From a virus: a stretch of 64,000 nucleotides of DNA. Where the stretch lies: positions 1 to 64,000 of IMG/VR virus record IMGVR_UViG_3300005935_005043. One strand, 5' to 3'. Made by a program: the position numbers and the translations under genes. The notes beneath the pieces were generated by a model. It was given only the letters and a program-made list of their open reading frames with translations. It did no database searches and was not told the DNA's origin. Positions 7,422-15,628 of this stretch are shown here, piece after piece (the stretch's first letter is position 1; every line of letters starts with the position of its first letter).

Positions 7422-8540
7422 GTGAAGGTTTATCATATTGCCGATTTACACATAAGAAATGGTTTTACCTGTGGGGTAATGAGAAACGGGTTTGATTCTC
7501 GATTGTTTGACCTGAGAAAGCTTTTGATGTCCGTTGCTTTTGATGCGGCTAAATATAAAAAGAAGAGTAAGGGCGAACAGGTAGTCCTTATAGTTTCGGG
7601 CGATGTATTTAATAGCCCAGACCCAGATACAATATCTCGCTGTGTCTTTGATGAATTTTTATTTTTTTGCCTTGAAAATTTTATTTATATAGTGATGATA
7701 CCAGGTAATCACGAGGTAGAAGGGGCGTATACGTCTCTTGATAATTATGCAAGTATGAACCTTAATCCTTTAATGGTTAGCACCTGTAAGAGTAAATGTT
7801 TTGATGTATGGGAGAAGGGAAGGATTGGGGTTGTCCCTTGGCAGGAAGATATTGGAAAGATGATTGACGGGATTAAGAAGGTTAAGAGGGGAGGGGCTGC
7901 AATCCTAGTTACTCATGGGATAGTTGAAGGGTTTGCTCCGAATAATTGGGAAGAGAGAAATGAGTTAGACGGTAGAATACCGGTTAAGCTACTTAGGGAC
8001 TTTGAATATTGTGCATTAGGTCATTTACATTGCAATCATTTCTCTAAGAATATTGGATACCCTGGAGGAATTATAAGGGAGGGTTTTCACGAAGGAAATG
8101 TTGAAAAAGGAGTTATTGAACTCACATTTAAAGGGGGGAAGCTTACACATAAGGTTTGTAAGATTTTTACTGATAAGCTTTTTGCTATTTATACTTTTAG
8201 CAAATCGGGATGGAAAAAATATAATGCTGACTTAAGCAGTGGATGTATTAATTTTGTTAGATTTAATATCCCATCTTCTTTAATCCGTTATAAGCAAAAG
8301 TTGATTGACAAAGTTCGTAGAGATGGGATAGACTATGTAGAGGCGTGTCGCTTAAATGGGCCTATCAGCCAAGGAGGGGAAGGAAGGAAAATTGAGAAGG
8401 CTAATGTTGTAAAAGGAAAGGGATTAAAAGAGTTTATGGAAGAATGTATTGTAAGTGAAATAAGCCGTAAAGGATTTAAAATGGCCGATGAGATAAAATC
8501 TGTTTGTTGCAAGGCTTTAGATAAAGTATCTATAGAATAG
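7422..8540 (+). CDS. sbcD: SbcD/Mre11-like nuclease subunit
   Basis: This 372-residue calcineurin-type phosphoesterase is the nuclease partner of the SbcC-like protein downstream (T4 gp47/gp46 analogues). Metal-binding motifs are intact: ADLH (D8, H10), SGD (D61), GNHE (95-98), VTHG (H165) and GHLH (200-203). It probably trims DNA ends so that RecA can load. It starts at GTG after CGGAGG. A 72-residue gene separates it from sbcC. Confidence 0.93.
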   Translation: MKVYHIADLHIRNGFTCGVMRNGFDSRLFDLRKLLMSVAFDAAKYKKKSKGEQVVLIVSGDVFNSPDPDTISRCVFDEFLFFCLENFIYIVMIPGNHEVEGAYTSLDNYASMNLNPLMVSTCKSKCFDVWEKGRIGVVPWQEDIGKMIDGIKKVKRGGAAILVTHGIVEGFAPNNWEERNELDGRIPVKLLRDFEYCALGHLHCNHFSKNIGYPGGIIREGFHEGNVEKGVIELTFKGGKLTHKVCKIFTDKLFAIYTFSKSGWKKYNADLSSGCINFVRFNIPSSLIRYKQKLIDKVRRDGIDYVEACRLNGPISQGGEGRKIEKANVVKGKGLKEFMEECIVSEISRKGFKMADEIKSVCCKALDKVSIE

Positions 8541-8550
8541 GAGAGAAAAG

Positions 8551-8769
8551 ATGGGTCTTTACTTAACAAGAGATGTAGAAGGGTATGGACTTTGGAATGG
8601 GATGCCACTTTATAGTAAAAGGGAAGGGGCGTTTGTTGTCAAGAACAACTTTATACTAAATTATTGGGGAAATAAGCGGCCTTGGATGGTAAAACTTAAA
8701 GTGGGGGAGATTATGAAAATAGACTATATAGACGGCAATATACGGCAAAGAAAAGTAAAAAAAACATAA
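8551..8769 (+). CDS. Hypothetical 72-residue protein between sbcD and sbcC
   Basis: This small basic protein is rich in aromatic residues and strands (NNFILNYWGNKRPW) and ends in a lysine-rich tail. A clear AGGAGAG precedes the ATG. It lies in the sbcD-sbcC operon with short spacers on both sides. No family is recognised. Confidence 0.65.
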   Translation: MGLYLTRDVEGYGLWNGMPLYSKREGAFVVKNNFILNYWGNKRPWMVKLKVGEIMKIDYIDGNIRQRKVKKT

Positions 8770-8784
8770 AAGGTATACAGTGTT

Positions 8785-10500
8785 ATGCAATTGTTAAGCC
8801 TTAAATTACATAATATATTTTGTTACAAAGATGTAGAACTATCTTTTAATGATATGTCTTCAGGGACTGTGTTGGTGTGTGGGCAAAAAGACGGGGATAT
8901 GAAAGCCTCTAATTATTCAGGGAAAACATCTTTATTCGAGGCTATTACGTGGGCGTTGTATGGACAGGTCTATAAGGCGAAAGGAGAGATAAGAAGCGGT
9001 ACTACAAGGGCTCTTAAGGTGCTGAGGTCGGGGAGTAAGCAGGGTTGGGCCGTATTGTCGTTTATGATCGATAATCATAAAGTGGTTGTTAAGCGTTCAT
9101 GTTCCGGAACTGTTAAAATATCTGAAGGGGATAAAGAACATAGTTTCTCAAGGGTAACGAAAGCTAATGAATATATCGAAAAAAATATTATTAGGATGAG
9201 CTTCGATGCTTGGATTAATAGTATTATGTTTAGTGGTGAGAGATTTGCTAATTTTCTTTCCCTTAGTTCATCTCAGAGGAAACAGGTATTGGAGGAGGCA
9301 ATCCGTGTTGAAATACTAAGGAAGGCGGGAGATATTGTCGGGAAGAAATTGAAGTCAGAGGCTATTAAATTAGATGATATTGACAAACGAAAGCAAAATA
9401 TAAGCGGGAGAATAACAACCTATAAAAAGCTTATTGGTGAATATGGTGTAAAGGATTTTCAAGGAGAAAGAGAACGTATAATTAATGAAATTGCTAAATT
9501 AGAGTGCGACAGTAGGAAGAATAAGAAGGAATACAGGAGGGTCGAGAAGAAACTATACTCCCTTGACAATGAAAAGGCTTTGTTGGGGGCACATAGAAAA
9601 GGGGGGTATGCTGAGAAGAAAGTGAAAGAGGGTTTTGCAAGTCTTGTGTCTAAAAATCCAGCCATGTGTCCTATTTGTGGGCATGATGCCGGAAGAAAAC
9701 TTCCTGATATGATATTGTCTTTTATGGATAGACTTTGCGCTTTATGCTTTGGTCCTAGCGATGTTGGTAAAATTGAGATTTTAAATAAGAAGCAGGAGGC
9801 TGTTGAGCGTGTTTTTACAAAATTAGAAGAGAATGAAAGAGCTTTTACTGATAAGATTTATTCCCTACATGAACGCTTAAAAGATTTTGATAAACTGTTA
9901 TCTCTAATTAAGGCGAAGGATGACTACAAGAAAAACTTGAGGAGCCTTTCTATAGGTTATCGAAAACAAGCCATACTCTGCGATGAGGTGCTTCGTCCGT
10001 CTGTGCGGGTGCTTGGAGTGGATGGGGCTGTCAATGTGGCCTTAGAGGCGATCTGTGGTAGTATTCTCAATACCCGTCCCAATGAATACCTTGCCCAGAT
10101 TGATTGTCCTTTCCGTGTAAAGTTTGTGCTAGATAATAAACTTCACATATTTGTTGTCCGAGGGAAGGAAGAGGCTGACATAAGGAGTCTATCGACGAGC
10201 GAGAAAGTAATCTTGTCGATAGCAATTTCCCTGGCCCTTGGTGATATTTTTATTACCTATAGTAGGCCAGTGAATTTTATTGTTTATGATGAGCCGTTTA
10301 TATGCGTAGACATTAAAAATAGTGAAAAGATAATGGATTTGTTCAAGGGAATAGCTAGAGAGTGGGGGATACTCGTATTTATCATTTCTAATAGATTTGA
10401 CATCATTAGTATACATAAAAATTCTCCTTGTGTTTTTGTGGACAATAACAACGGCATATCTGATGTTAGTTATTTAAATAGGGTCCCTGTAAATAATTAA
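8785..10500 (+). CDS. sbcC: SbcC/Rad50-like ATPase subunit
   Basis: This 571-residue SMC-like ATPase partners the upstream SbcD. The N-terminal lobe has a P-loop ending SNYSGKTSL (residues 42-50), followed by AITWALYG as in phage gp46 proteins. Coiled-coil arms flank a zinc hook, CPICG (C295, C298). The C-terminal lobe has a signature SLSTSEK (about 468) and Walker B VYDEP (D502, E503). It is much shorter than E. coli SbcC (1048), so the coiled-coil arms are short, as in phage homologues. Its role is DNA-end processing for recombination. Confidence 0.93.
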   Translation: MQLLSLKLHNIFCYKDVELSFNDMSSGTVLVCGQKDGDMKASNYSGKTSLFEAITWALYGQVYKAKGEIRSGTTRALKVLRSGSKQGWAVLSFMIDNHKVVVKRSCSGTVKISEGDKEHSFSRVTKANEYIEKNIIRMSFDAWINSIMFSGERFANFLSLSSSQRKQVLEEAIRVEILRKAGDIVGKKLKSEAIKLDDIDKRKQNISGRITTYKKLIGEYGVKDFQGERERIINEIAKLECDSRKNKKEYRRVEKKLYSLDNEKALLGAHRKGGYAEKKVKEGFASLVSKNPAMCPICGHDAGRKLPDMILSFMDRLCALCFGPSDVGKIEILNKKQEAVERVFTKLEENERAFTDKIYSLHERLKDFDKLLSLIKAKDDYKKNLRSLSIGYRKQAILCDEVLRPSVRVLGVDGAVNVALEAICGSILNTRPNEYLAQIDCPFRVKFVLDNKLHIFVVRGKEEADIRSLSTSEKVILSIAISLALGDIFITYSRPVNFIVYDEPFICVDIKNSEKIMDLFKGIAREWGILVFIISNRFDIISIHKNSPCVFVDNNNGISDVSYLNRVPVNN

Positions 10501-10514
10501 TAAGGGAGAGGAAT

Positions 10515-10733
10515 GTGAGGAGGCACGTAGATGAAGATGACGAACTATCTTTTGGTGAATTGTTGGATGAGGATGAAGAACTGGTATGTGGGGAATATGA
10601 CATTGAAGAGAGGTATAAAAGAAATGTTGATTTGGAGGGGAGTATTTTTGTTTGCGGTGTAGCTCTTGTGGGGCTTATTGTTCTTGCTGTAATAGCTTTG
10701 GTTGTTAGAAAAAATAATAATGAAAAAGAATAA
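10515..10733 (+). CDS. Small single-pass membrane protein with acidic N-terminus
   Basis: This 72-residue protein starts at GTG after GGGAGAGGAA. Residues 1-45 are strongly acidic (DEDDELSFGELLDEDEEL). Residues 46-64 form one transmembrane helix (VCGVALVGLIVLAVIALVV), followed by a short basic tail. The acidic part would be outside the cytoplasm by the positive-inside rule. The 3' end overlaps the next gene by 14 bases. Function unknown. Confidence 0.65.
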   Translation: MRRHVDEDDELSFGELLDEDEELVCGEYDIEERYKRNVDLEGSIFVCGVALVGLIVLAVIALVVRKNNNEKE

Positions 10734-11697
10734 TAGATATCTATTTGTTGATGGCAACTACCTGATGCACAGGTCTTTTCATTCCATCAGTGGCCTTGAG
10801 TCGTCAGATGGGATTGCCACCAATGCAATATATGGGTTTTTGAAGACATTTATGATGGTTTTAAGGAGGTTTTCTCCTGGGCGTATTCTTGTTGCATGGG
10901 ATTGCATGAGAGAGGAAAATGCAAGAGTAATGTGGACCAAGAAATTGCTTAAGGAGGGGAAGATAAAGAAGTCTTATAAGTCTTCTCGTGGTAAGGCGAA
11001 TAAAGGAGATGACTTATATACTCAGTTTGATTACACGAAGAAGATATTAGGTTTGCTTGGTGTTAGCCAGCTTATGATAAATCATTTTGAGGCAGATGAT
11101 ATAATCGCTGGGGCTGTGAGTGCCGTTAGTCTTACAAAATTAAAGGCACATGAGATTATTATTTTAACAGGAGATAAAGATTACGTTCAATTACTGTCAT
11201 TCCCAAATGTTAGGCTGTGTTTTTATGATGTTTCTAAAAAAGAATGGGTAGTTTATGAAAGTGGGGATATTATTGATGGGGTCAAACCTGAAGATTGGGT
11301 TTATTATGGTAGCTTAATGGGGGATGCGTCAGATGATATCCCTGGTGTCCCTGGTATAGGTCCTGCTAAGGCTAAAGTGCTCATGGAGCATGTTGCTTAT
11401 GAGGATATTCTTAGGTATAATTCTTTAAGTGTTTTAGACAGGGCCTGTTTTAGGACAGGGCATTCTGAGAATGTGTTAAAGATTTTTGATGCGGTAATGA
11501 AGAATTATGAATTATTTATTACAAGTAGGGCATTAAAAGAGATGAAGGGGGATGTTTTACGTAAAAGTGAAAAATTAATAGGCTGTAATTTTAGGCTAAA
11601 AAAACCCTCTGTTAAAGCTCTTGGAGAAATTTTCAATGAATTAGATATGAATGAAATTACTCCGCTTCACCTTATTAGATGTACTGGGAGGCTGTAA
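10720..11697 (+). CDS. 5'-3' exonuclease (FEN / Pol I N-terminal type)
   Basis: This 325-residue flap nuclease resembles the 5' nuclease domain of DNA polymerase I and phage T5/T7 exonucleases. Metal-binding acidic clusters appear in order: LFVDGNYLMHR (D11), FEADD, LTGDKDY and GDASDDIPG. The last is followed by the helix-hairpin-helix VPGIGPAKA. It would remove RNA primers or 5' flaps. The ATG at 10720 gives the usual family N-terminus but lies inside the previous gene without a clear ribosome-binding site, suggesting translational coupling. A longer in-frame TTG start at 10702 is less likely. Confidence 0.93.
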   Translation: MKKNNRYLFVDGNYLMHRSFHSISGLESSDGIATNAIYGFLKTFMMVLRRFSPGRILVAWDCMREENARVMWTKKLLKEGKIKKSYKSSRGKANKGDDLYTQFDYTKKILGLLGVSQLMINHFEADDIIAGAVSAVSLTKLKAHEIIILTGDKDYVQLLSFPNVRLCFYDVSKKEWVVYESGDIIDGVKPEDWVYYGSLMGDASDDIPGVPGIGPAKAKVLMEHVAYEDILRYNSLSVLDRACFRTGHSENVLKIFDAVMKNYELFITSRALKEMKGDVLRKSEKLIGCNFRLKKPSVKALGEIFNELDMNEITPLHLIRCTGRL

Positions 11698-11699
11698 AA

Positions 11700-12245
11700 A
11701 TGAAGAAGTATCTAGGATTTGTTGGGTTTGATCCAGGGACAAAAGGGGGCGCTATTGCGTTGTTGGTTTCCCCAAGGAGAGAAAAGGAAAAGGTAAGTTT
11801 TGTTAAGTCTTTGGATTTTCACCTTGTTCCTACGTTGGGCGGAAGAAAAGATTGTGTGGATGTATATTGGTTGAATGATGTTCTTCAGAAATGGAATGAG
11901 CACAAGAATATATCCATAGAAATGGTTGCTATTGAGGATGTTCACGCTTTCCCTAAGCAGGGGGTGGCGAGTGCTTTTTGGTTTGGGGATAGTTTTGGGG
12001 CGATCAAGAGTGCTGTAGCGGCCATTAGAGCCCCCTGTAAGCTTGTTACTCCTGCGAGATGGCAGAAGGCCACCATTGGTAAAAGGGCTGGAGGAAACCA
12101 TGAGTTAATACGTTCTGAGGCGATAAGGATGTTTCCCGATGTTGACTTGAGTAATAAAGGGGACCACAATAGAGCGTGTGCGCTAATGCTTGCGAAGTAT
12201 GCTAAAATGGGTTATTATGGAGAAATTATAGATGGTAAAAAATAG
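11700..12245 (+). CDS. ruvC: RuvC-like Holliday junction resolvase
   Basis: This 181-residue RNase H-fold nuclease has the RuvC layout: FDPGTKGG (D11), AIEDVH (E79) and GDHNRACALMLA (D155, H156). It would cut branched DNA before packaging. Length and motif spacing fit phage and bacterial RuvC proteins. The ATG at 11700 is two bases after the exonuclease stop; an in-frame upstream TTG lies inside the exonuclease gene. Confidence 0.88.
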   Translation: MKKYLGFVGFDPGTKGGAIALLVSPRREKEKVSFVKSLDFHLVPTLGGRKDCVDVYWLNDVLQKWNEHKNISIEMVAIEDVHAFPKQGVASAFWFGDSFGAIKSAVAAIRAPCKLVTPARWQKATIGKRAGGNHELIRSEAIRMFPDVDLSNKGDHNRACALMLAKYAKMGYYGEIIDGKK

Positions 12246-12280
12246 AGTTAAAGCCGATAATCTATTTAAGGGGTGTTTGA

Positions 12281-12481
12281 ATGAACTCCTATGTAAGTAT
12301 TGAAATTGCTAAGGGAGGATATTGTTGGTGTATTGATTTTGTATCAGAGGGTGTGTGTATTGACATGGATTGCGATGAAATTTATACTACTAAAAAAGGA
12401 GCTATCAGGGGTTGTAAAAAATGGTTGAAGAAAATTGATCTGAAGGCGGTATGGGAACATAATGGTGAGGCTTTTAATTAA
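12281..12481 (+). CDS. Small W-x-W paralog 6 (distant copy)
   Basis: This 66-residue protein has the plan of the 3.0-4.0 kb array: a YCWCIDF strand, a cysteine-rich middle and a basic helix (RGCKKWLKKI). It is well diverged and carries four cysteines that the array members lack. It starts at an ATG after AAGGGG and stands alone downstream of ruvC. Function unknown. Confidence 0.65.
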   Translation: MNSYVSIEIAKGGYCWCIDFVSEGVCIDMDCDEIYTTKKGAIRGCKKWLKKIDLKAVWEHNGEAFN

Positions 12482-12493
12482 AAGGAGTTAGAG

Positions 12494-12763
12494 ATGGCGG
12501 ATGGAAATAGGAACCAGTTTGTTATCTTTTTTAAGTCGGGATCATTTGTAAGGGTTATGTCCAGTATTGATCTTGTGCAAAAGTTTAGTGTAGCTAAAGC
12601 GGCTAAAGAGGACCAGTTCCTTGTAGCAACGACTAGCGGGGATGTTGTTGGCATGATTTCAACGGACATAGATGCGATTGTAAATTCTAATGTTACTACA
12701 TTTAATTATTCTAGGGCTGGTGGACACCCAATGCAGAGGCCGTATAACAGTGAGAGAACCTAA
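12494..12763 (+). CDS. Hypothetical 89-residue protein
   Basis: This small mixed alpha/beta protein starts after AAGGAG. It looks like a compact domain (FVIFFKSGSFVRV, then VATTSGDVVGMI) with a disordered C-terminal tail. It precedes the HIRAN gene with a short spacer. No family is recognised. Confidence 0.6.
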   Translation: MADGNRNQFVIFFKSGSFVRVMSSIDLVQKFSVAKAAKEDQFLVATTSGDVVGMISTDIDAIVNSNVTTFNYSRAGGHPMQRPYNSERT

Positions 12764-12777
12764 GAGGGAACAGTAAA

Positions 12778-13104
12778 ATGGGTATTATTGACATTAGCGT
12801 AGTTGGTGTAACATTTGGTGATCGTCCCAATAAGATTAAAAGAATTTCTGAGGCCGTTGATAAAGGAAAAACAATTGATGTATCCTTGAAACCAGTAAAA
12901 AATGAATATGACCCCATGGCTGTTGCTGTGTGCTACATGGAAAATGGGAAGAGTGTTCAGGTTGGATTTGTCCCGAAAGAGATAGCGGGCCTTATAAGGA
13001 TGGCTTTACACGATAATATGGTTAAGAAAGTTGTATTGGATGATGTTGGATATGATGAGCAGAAGAAGATTCCTTGGATGCGTATAAAAGTAGGAATGGG
13101 ATAA
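12778..13104 (+). CDS. HIRAN-domain protein
   Basis: The whole 108-residue protein matches the HIRAN pattern: an opening strand VVGVTFGD, then the central EYDPMAVAV and QVGFVPKEIAGL, which correspond to the N-x-Y-D-x-x-A-V and G-Y-V-P-x-x-x-A signatures. HIRAN domains bind 3' ends of ssDNA or stalled-fork structures in helicases such as HLTF and also occur alone in phages and bacteria. A role in recognising damaged or replicating DNA fits the location next to the recombination genes. The stop overlaps the next start (TAATG). Confidence 0.8.
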   Translation: MGIIDISVVGVTFGDRPNKIKRISEAVDKGKTIDVSLKPVKNEYDPMAVAVCYMENGKSVQVGFVPKEIAGLIRMALHDNMVKKVVLDDVGYDEQKKIPWMRIKVGMG

Positions 13105-13316
13105 TGGAAATATATGTGGGAGATGGAGCTGTTAAGAAATTGAATGAGATGACACAAGACTGCGAAGAACGGCATGAAGCTGGATGGCCTATTAAGTGTG
13201 CTAATTGTGGAGCATATTATTCTCCTGATGAGGATTGGCAAGATCACACAGTTTGTTCGCTTGAATGTAGTGCGGATTATGCTGCTTATTTAAATGGGGT
13301 TATCGCAGGATTTTAG
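13104..13316 (+). CDS. Small zinc-finger protein
   Basis: This 70-residue protein has a likely zinc site, CANCG with VCSLEC 19 residues later. It starts at the ATG overlapping the HIRAN stop, so it is probably translated with it. The rest is acidic and helical. Function unknown; the pairing with HIRAN suggests a DNA-linked role (inference). Confidence 0.6.
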   Translation: MEIYVGDGAVKKLNEMTQDCEERHEAGWPIKCANCGAYYSPDEDWQDHTVCSLECSADYAAYLNGVIAGF

Positions 13317-13349
13317 TTGTATAATTAGTTTTTAGAATAGGATAATACG

Positions 13350-13634
13350 ATGAAAAACTGTCCGAAATGTGGGGCGTTAGCAGTTCTTTTCGCTGATTAC
13401 GAAAAGAATGATCTCTCGGCTCTTGGGTTACGATGTTTAGATAGGTGTGGGTGGATGCGCACTATGGCGGATGTTGAAGCCGAGAATGTTAAGCTTAAAT
13501 CTGAGATAAAAGATGTCTTTAAAGGATTAAAAGAAATTTTATCGCCCATGAGCCTTTGTTTAACAGGAGGCGTAGAATGGAATAGTTTAAAAATACAACT
13601 AAATAATGTCTTGTGTAGAATCAATACCGAATAA
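13350..13634 (+). CDS. Zinc-ribbon plus coiled-coil small protein
   Basis: This 94-residue protein opens with CPKCGA and LRCLDRCGW, an incomplete to complete zinc ribbon. A predicted coiled coil follows (VEAENVKLKSEIKDV). A GGAT-type ribosome-binding site lies upstream. Phage proteins of this build often act as small regulators or adaptors, but no precise function can be assigned. Confidence 0.6.
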   Translation: MKNCPKCGALAVLFADYEKNDLSALGLRCLDRCGWMRTMADVEAENVKLKSEIKDVFKGLKEILSPMSLCLTGGVEWNSLKIQLNNVLCRINTE

Positions 13635-13672
13635 ATAGGCGTAGGGTGCATTTAAAGGTGGAGATAGGATAG

Positions 13673-13801
13673 ATGCCTAAGATTATTTATGTAGAAAAAG
13701 CTTTTCGACCTGATAGTCTTTTAATGATTGACAAAGCTAAGGAAGGGGATGATCGTAAAAAATTAAAAGAAGTGTCTAAATTAGTTTTTAGGAGAGAATG
13801 A
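13673..13801 (+). CDS. 42-residue basic peptide
   Basis: This short frame starts at an ATG after GGTGGAGATAGG and ends at TGA. It encodes MPKIIYVEKAFRPDSLLMID followed by a charged helix ending VFRRE. The good ribosome-binding site and tight packing support it as real. No function is recognised. Confidence 0.5.
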   Translation: MPKIIYVEKAFRPDSLLMIDKAKEGDDRKKLKEVSKLVFRRE

Positions 13802-13835
13802 AAGGCTATAGGATGAAAGGACGGAGGTTACAGAA

Positions 13836-13976
13836 ATGAACATGGGCGCGGGTGGCGCAATGCGCCGGATCGCAGATGAGTCTTATGCTGACGACGGGAT
13901 GGTCATATGCACCCGCCCGCTGGAGCCGGTTGGGGAAAGCCGGTGCCCGCGCCTTGTTTTTTTAAAGGAGACGTAG
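13836..13976 (+). CDS. GC-rich 46-residue small ORF, possibly overlapping an RNA element
   Basis: A clean frame starts at ATG 13836, well spaced from GGAGG at 13823, and ends at TAG two bases before the next ATG. The product (MNMGAGGAMRRIADESYADD and onward) has no recognised family. Its DNA is far richer in G+C than the neighbours, like the inserts at 15.6 and 17.2 kb, suggesting transfer. The same bases can form a long inverted repeat with a T-run (listed separately), so the ORF could be incidental to an RNA structure. Confidence 0.45.
   Translation: MNMGAGGAMRRIADESYADDGMVICTRPLEPVGESRCPRLVFLKET
13845..13963 (+). other. GC-rich inverted repeat ending in a T-run (candidate structured RNA or terminator)
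   Basis: GGCGCGGG at 13845-13852 pairs perfectly with CCCGCGCC at 13946-13953, followed by TTG and seven Ts (13957-13963). Inside lie a GGCGC-AAT-GCGCC hairpin (13854-13866) and a GCGGGTG/CACCCGC pair. The layout resembles a multi-stem RNA closed by a terminator-like stem. It matches no riboswitch that I recognise. Confidence 0.4.
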
Positions 13977-13977
13977 A

Positions 13978-14232
13978 ATGAGCGTATTATCTAATGTTAT
14001 GGAACTTGTGCAACAGCGAGCAGATACTGGCAAGCAGCAAATTAATGCGGCAGACGTGAGTCGTGTTTTGCGGTGTTTTTGGGATGTAGTGTTTAGCGAT
14101 CAGATTACAGATGAAGAGTATGACCAGGTACAGGCAGATGCGCTTAGACTTTGGAAGAAACGACAAGCAAGGATGTTGTGGGAAGATGACTGTGAAGTGA
14201 CACTCATTAAAATGGGGAAGCCCAAAACTTAA
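13978..14232 (+). CDS. Hypothetical 84-residue helical protein
   Basis: This helical protein (SNVMELVQQRADTG, then WDVVFSDQITDEEYDQVQ) starts two bases after the GC-rich ORF, with AAAGGAGA upstream. Its base composition is intermediate. It looks like a small phage regulator or adaptor, but no family is recognised. Confidence 0.6.
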   Translation: MSVLSNVMELVQQRADTGKQQINAADVSRVLRCFWDVVFSDQITDEEYDQVQADALRLWKKRQARMLWEDDCEVTLIKMGKPKT

Positions 14233-14259
14233 TAAATAAGCAGATAGAGGAGAATAGGG

Positions 14260-14691
14260 GTGGATGTCGTTCCTGAGGTTAAAAGACAGACTAAGACTTG
14301 TATAGTTTGCCGACAAACTAAACCTATTTCTGATTTTTATGCAAAATCACGTAAGTGTGGCGGCTTTTTTACCGAGTGCAAGGAGTGTTTCAAGGAACGA
14401 GTTAGAATAAATTATGCACATATACATAATTTTGGTTATACCCGTGGGACAGTTATAACTCAAGAGGTTATTGGGAAAAAACTAGGAATAACTCCGCAAG
14501 GAGTGTCTGTAATAGAACGGCGTGCTCTTAAAAAGTTGGCTAAAGCTTTTAGGATTTTAGAGGATGGGAGTGTTGATGAACGGGAGAGCATGGTAATGAG
14601 GGTGGCATTAAGTATGGGGGAGAACTGGGAACGGCAACATAAGGACCGACTTATAATTAGCAAGGAGAATAAAATTGCCCAACAAACCTAA
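14260..14691 (+). CDS. Zinc-ribbon protein with sigma-70 region 4-like helix-turn-helix
   Basis: The N-terminal part of this 143-residue protein has a four-cysteine ribbon: CIVC, then 19 residues on CKEC, with the intervening KPISDFYAKS typical of small phage zinc modules. Residues 65-105 (QEVIGKKLGITPQGVSVIER then RALKKLAK) match the region 4 or XRE-type helix-turn-helix of sigma factors, including the R-A-L-x-K-L ending. It probably binds promoter DNA or RNA polymerase as a transcription regulator. It starts at GTG after AGAGGAGAA; the 3' end overlaps the next gene by 17 bases. Confidence 0.7.
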   Translation: MDVVPEVKRQTKTCIVCRQTKPISDFYAKSRKCGGFFTECKECFKERVRINYAHIHNFGYTRGTVITQEVIGKKLGITPQGVSVIERRALKKLAKAFRILEDGSVDERESMVMRVALSMGENWERQHKDRLIISKENKIAQQT

Positions 14692-15610
14692 AGAATTGGA
14701 TTATGTAGAATTACGAGATAAACTAGATAAAGATAGGTTTGTTCTTGTTAGACTTCAAAAAACTCCTGATCCAAAGGAAGGACAGATTGTTTTAGAAATT
14801 AAGAACAGGTCTCAGAAAGTATCTGAATCTTTAAAAACTATAAAGGATAAAGAAAAAGAGGAAGATAAAGACAATAGAGAACTAGATGAAATATTTGAAT
14901 ATGTGAAAGAGAACCTATCGAGGGCGGCTACGGTCTTGGTCCTTATGAAGGCCGACGCAAAGCGTTCCGGGCCTAGTTCGAGGGGGCAGGAGACCTATGT
15001 GGGGAGCGTAGTGCATCAACCTAGCGAGTCTATTACGGGAGAAGGCTCTAAGCCTAAACAAACAAAAGAGGAAAATATAGCGGCTGTATTGATAGAGGAT
15101 GCAAAAAGAAAGGCTGCTATTTATAGAAATAAGCTTGATGCTTATGTAAAGACAATTCCAACATTAAGGGCCGATGAAGTAGTTCAGGTGGTAGGATACT
15201 TTAAAAATACAATTTTAGCTTTAAGTGAGATAAAAAAGCAACTCATTAAATATAAAGACGAGAAGGGGGCACAGGGAGCTATTGATGTTATTGATGAATT
15301 AATTAAGGACTGCAATAAGGGGATTGGGGGAACGGAAAGAAAAGGAGAACATGTAGTAAGCAAAACAATGAGGAAAGCATTAGATTGTACAGAGAAGTTA
15401 ATTAGTTCCGTAGAGAATGACTATATGGGGCTTAATAGGGCGAACCTTGAATCACGAATAAGAGATTTTCGTCAAATTATTGTAGTTTTTAGTAAGTTTA
15501 GGAGTCTTTCTCAAATGGGAGAAGAAAATAGAAAAAGGAGTGTGAATCTTGGAAGTCGCGTTGGAGTTCTTTTGAAGAGAATGCAAAGGCGTTTTGCAAA
15601 GTTAGGATAA
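14675..15610 (+). CDS. Hypothetical helical protein, 311 residues
   Basis: This protein starts at TTG seven bases after AAGGAG. It is charged and predicted almost entirely helical. A probable linker at about residues 100-130 (SSRGQETY, then PSESITGEGSKPK) separates an N-terminal coiled part from a C-terminal helical bundle. No enzyme motif is visible. It sits between the sigma-4-like gene and the GC-rich insert; function unknown. Confidence 0.65.
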   Translation: MPNKPKELDYVELRDKLDKDRFVLVRLQKTPDPKEGQIVLEIKNRSQKVSESLKTIKDKEKEEDKDNRELDEIFEYVKENLSRAATVLVLMKADAKRSGPSSRGQETYVGSVVHQPSESITGEGSKPKQTKEENIAAVLIEDAKRKAAIYRNKLDAYVKTIPTLRADEVVQVVGYFKNTILALSEIKKQLIKYKDEKGAQGAIDVIDELIKDCNKGIGGTERKGEHVVSKTMRKALDCTEKLISSVENDYMGLNRANLESRIRDFRQIIVVFSKFRSLSQMGEENRKRSVNLGSRVGVLLKRMQRRFAKLG

Positions 15611-15628
15611 AGTAATGGGACACAAGTA

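Noticed and set aside
13844-13953. tRNA-like reading of the GC-rich hairpin region
   Set aside because: No T-loop consensus and no proper anticodon arm; the closing stem encloses far too many bases.
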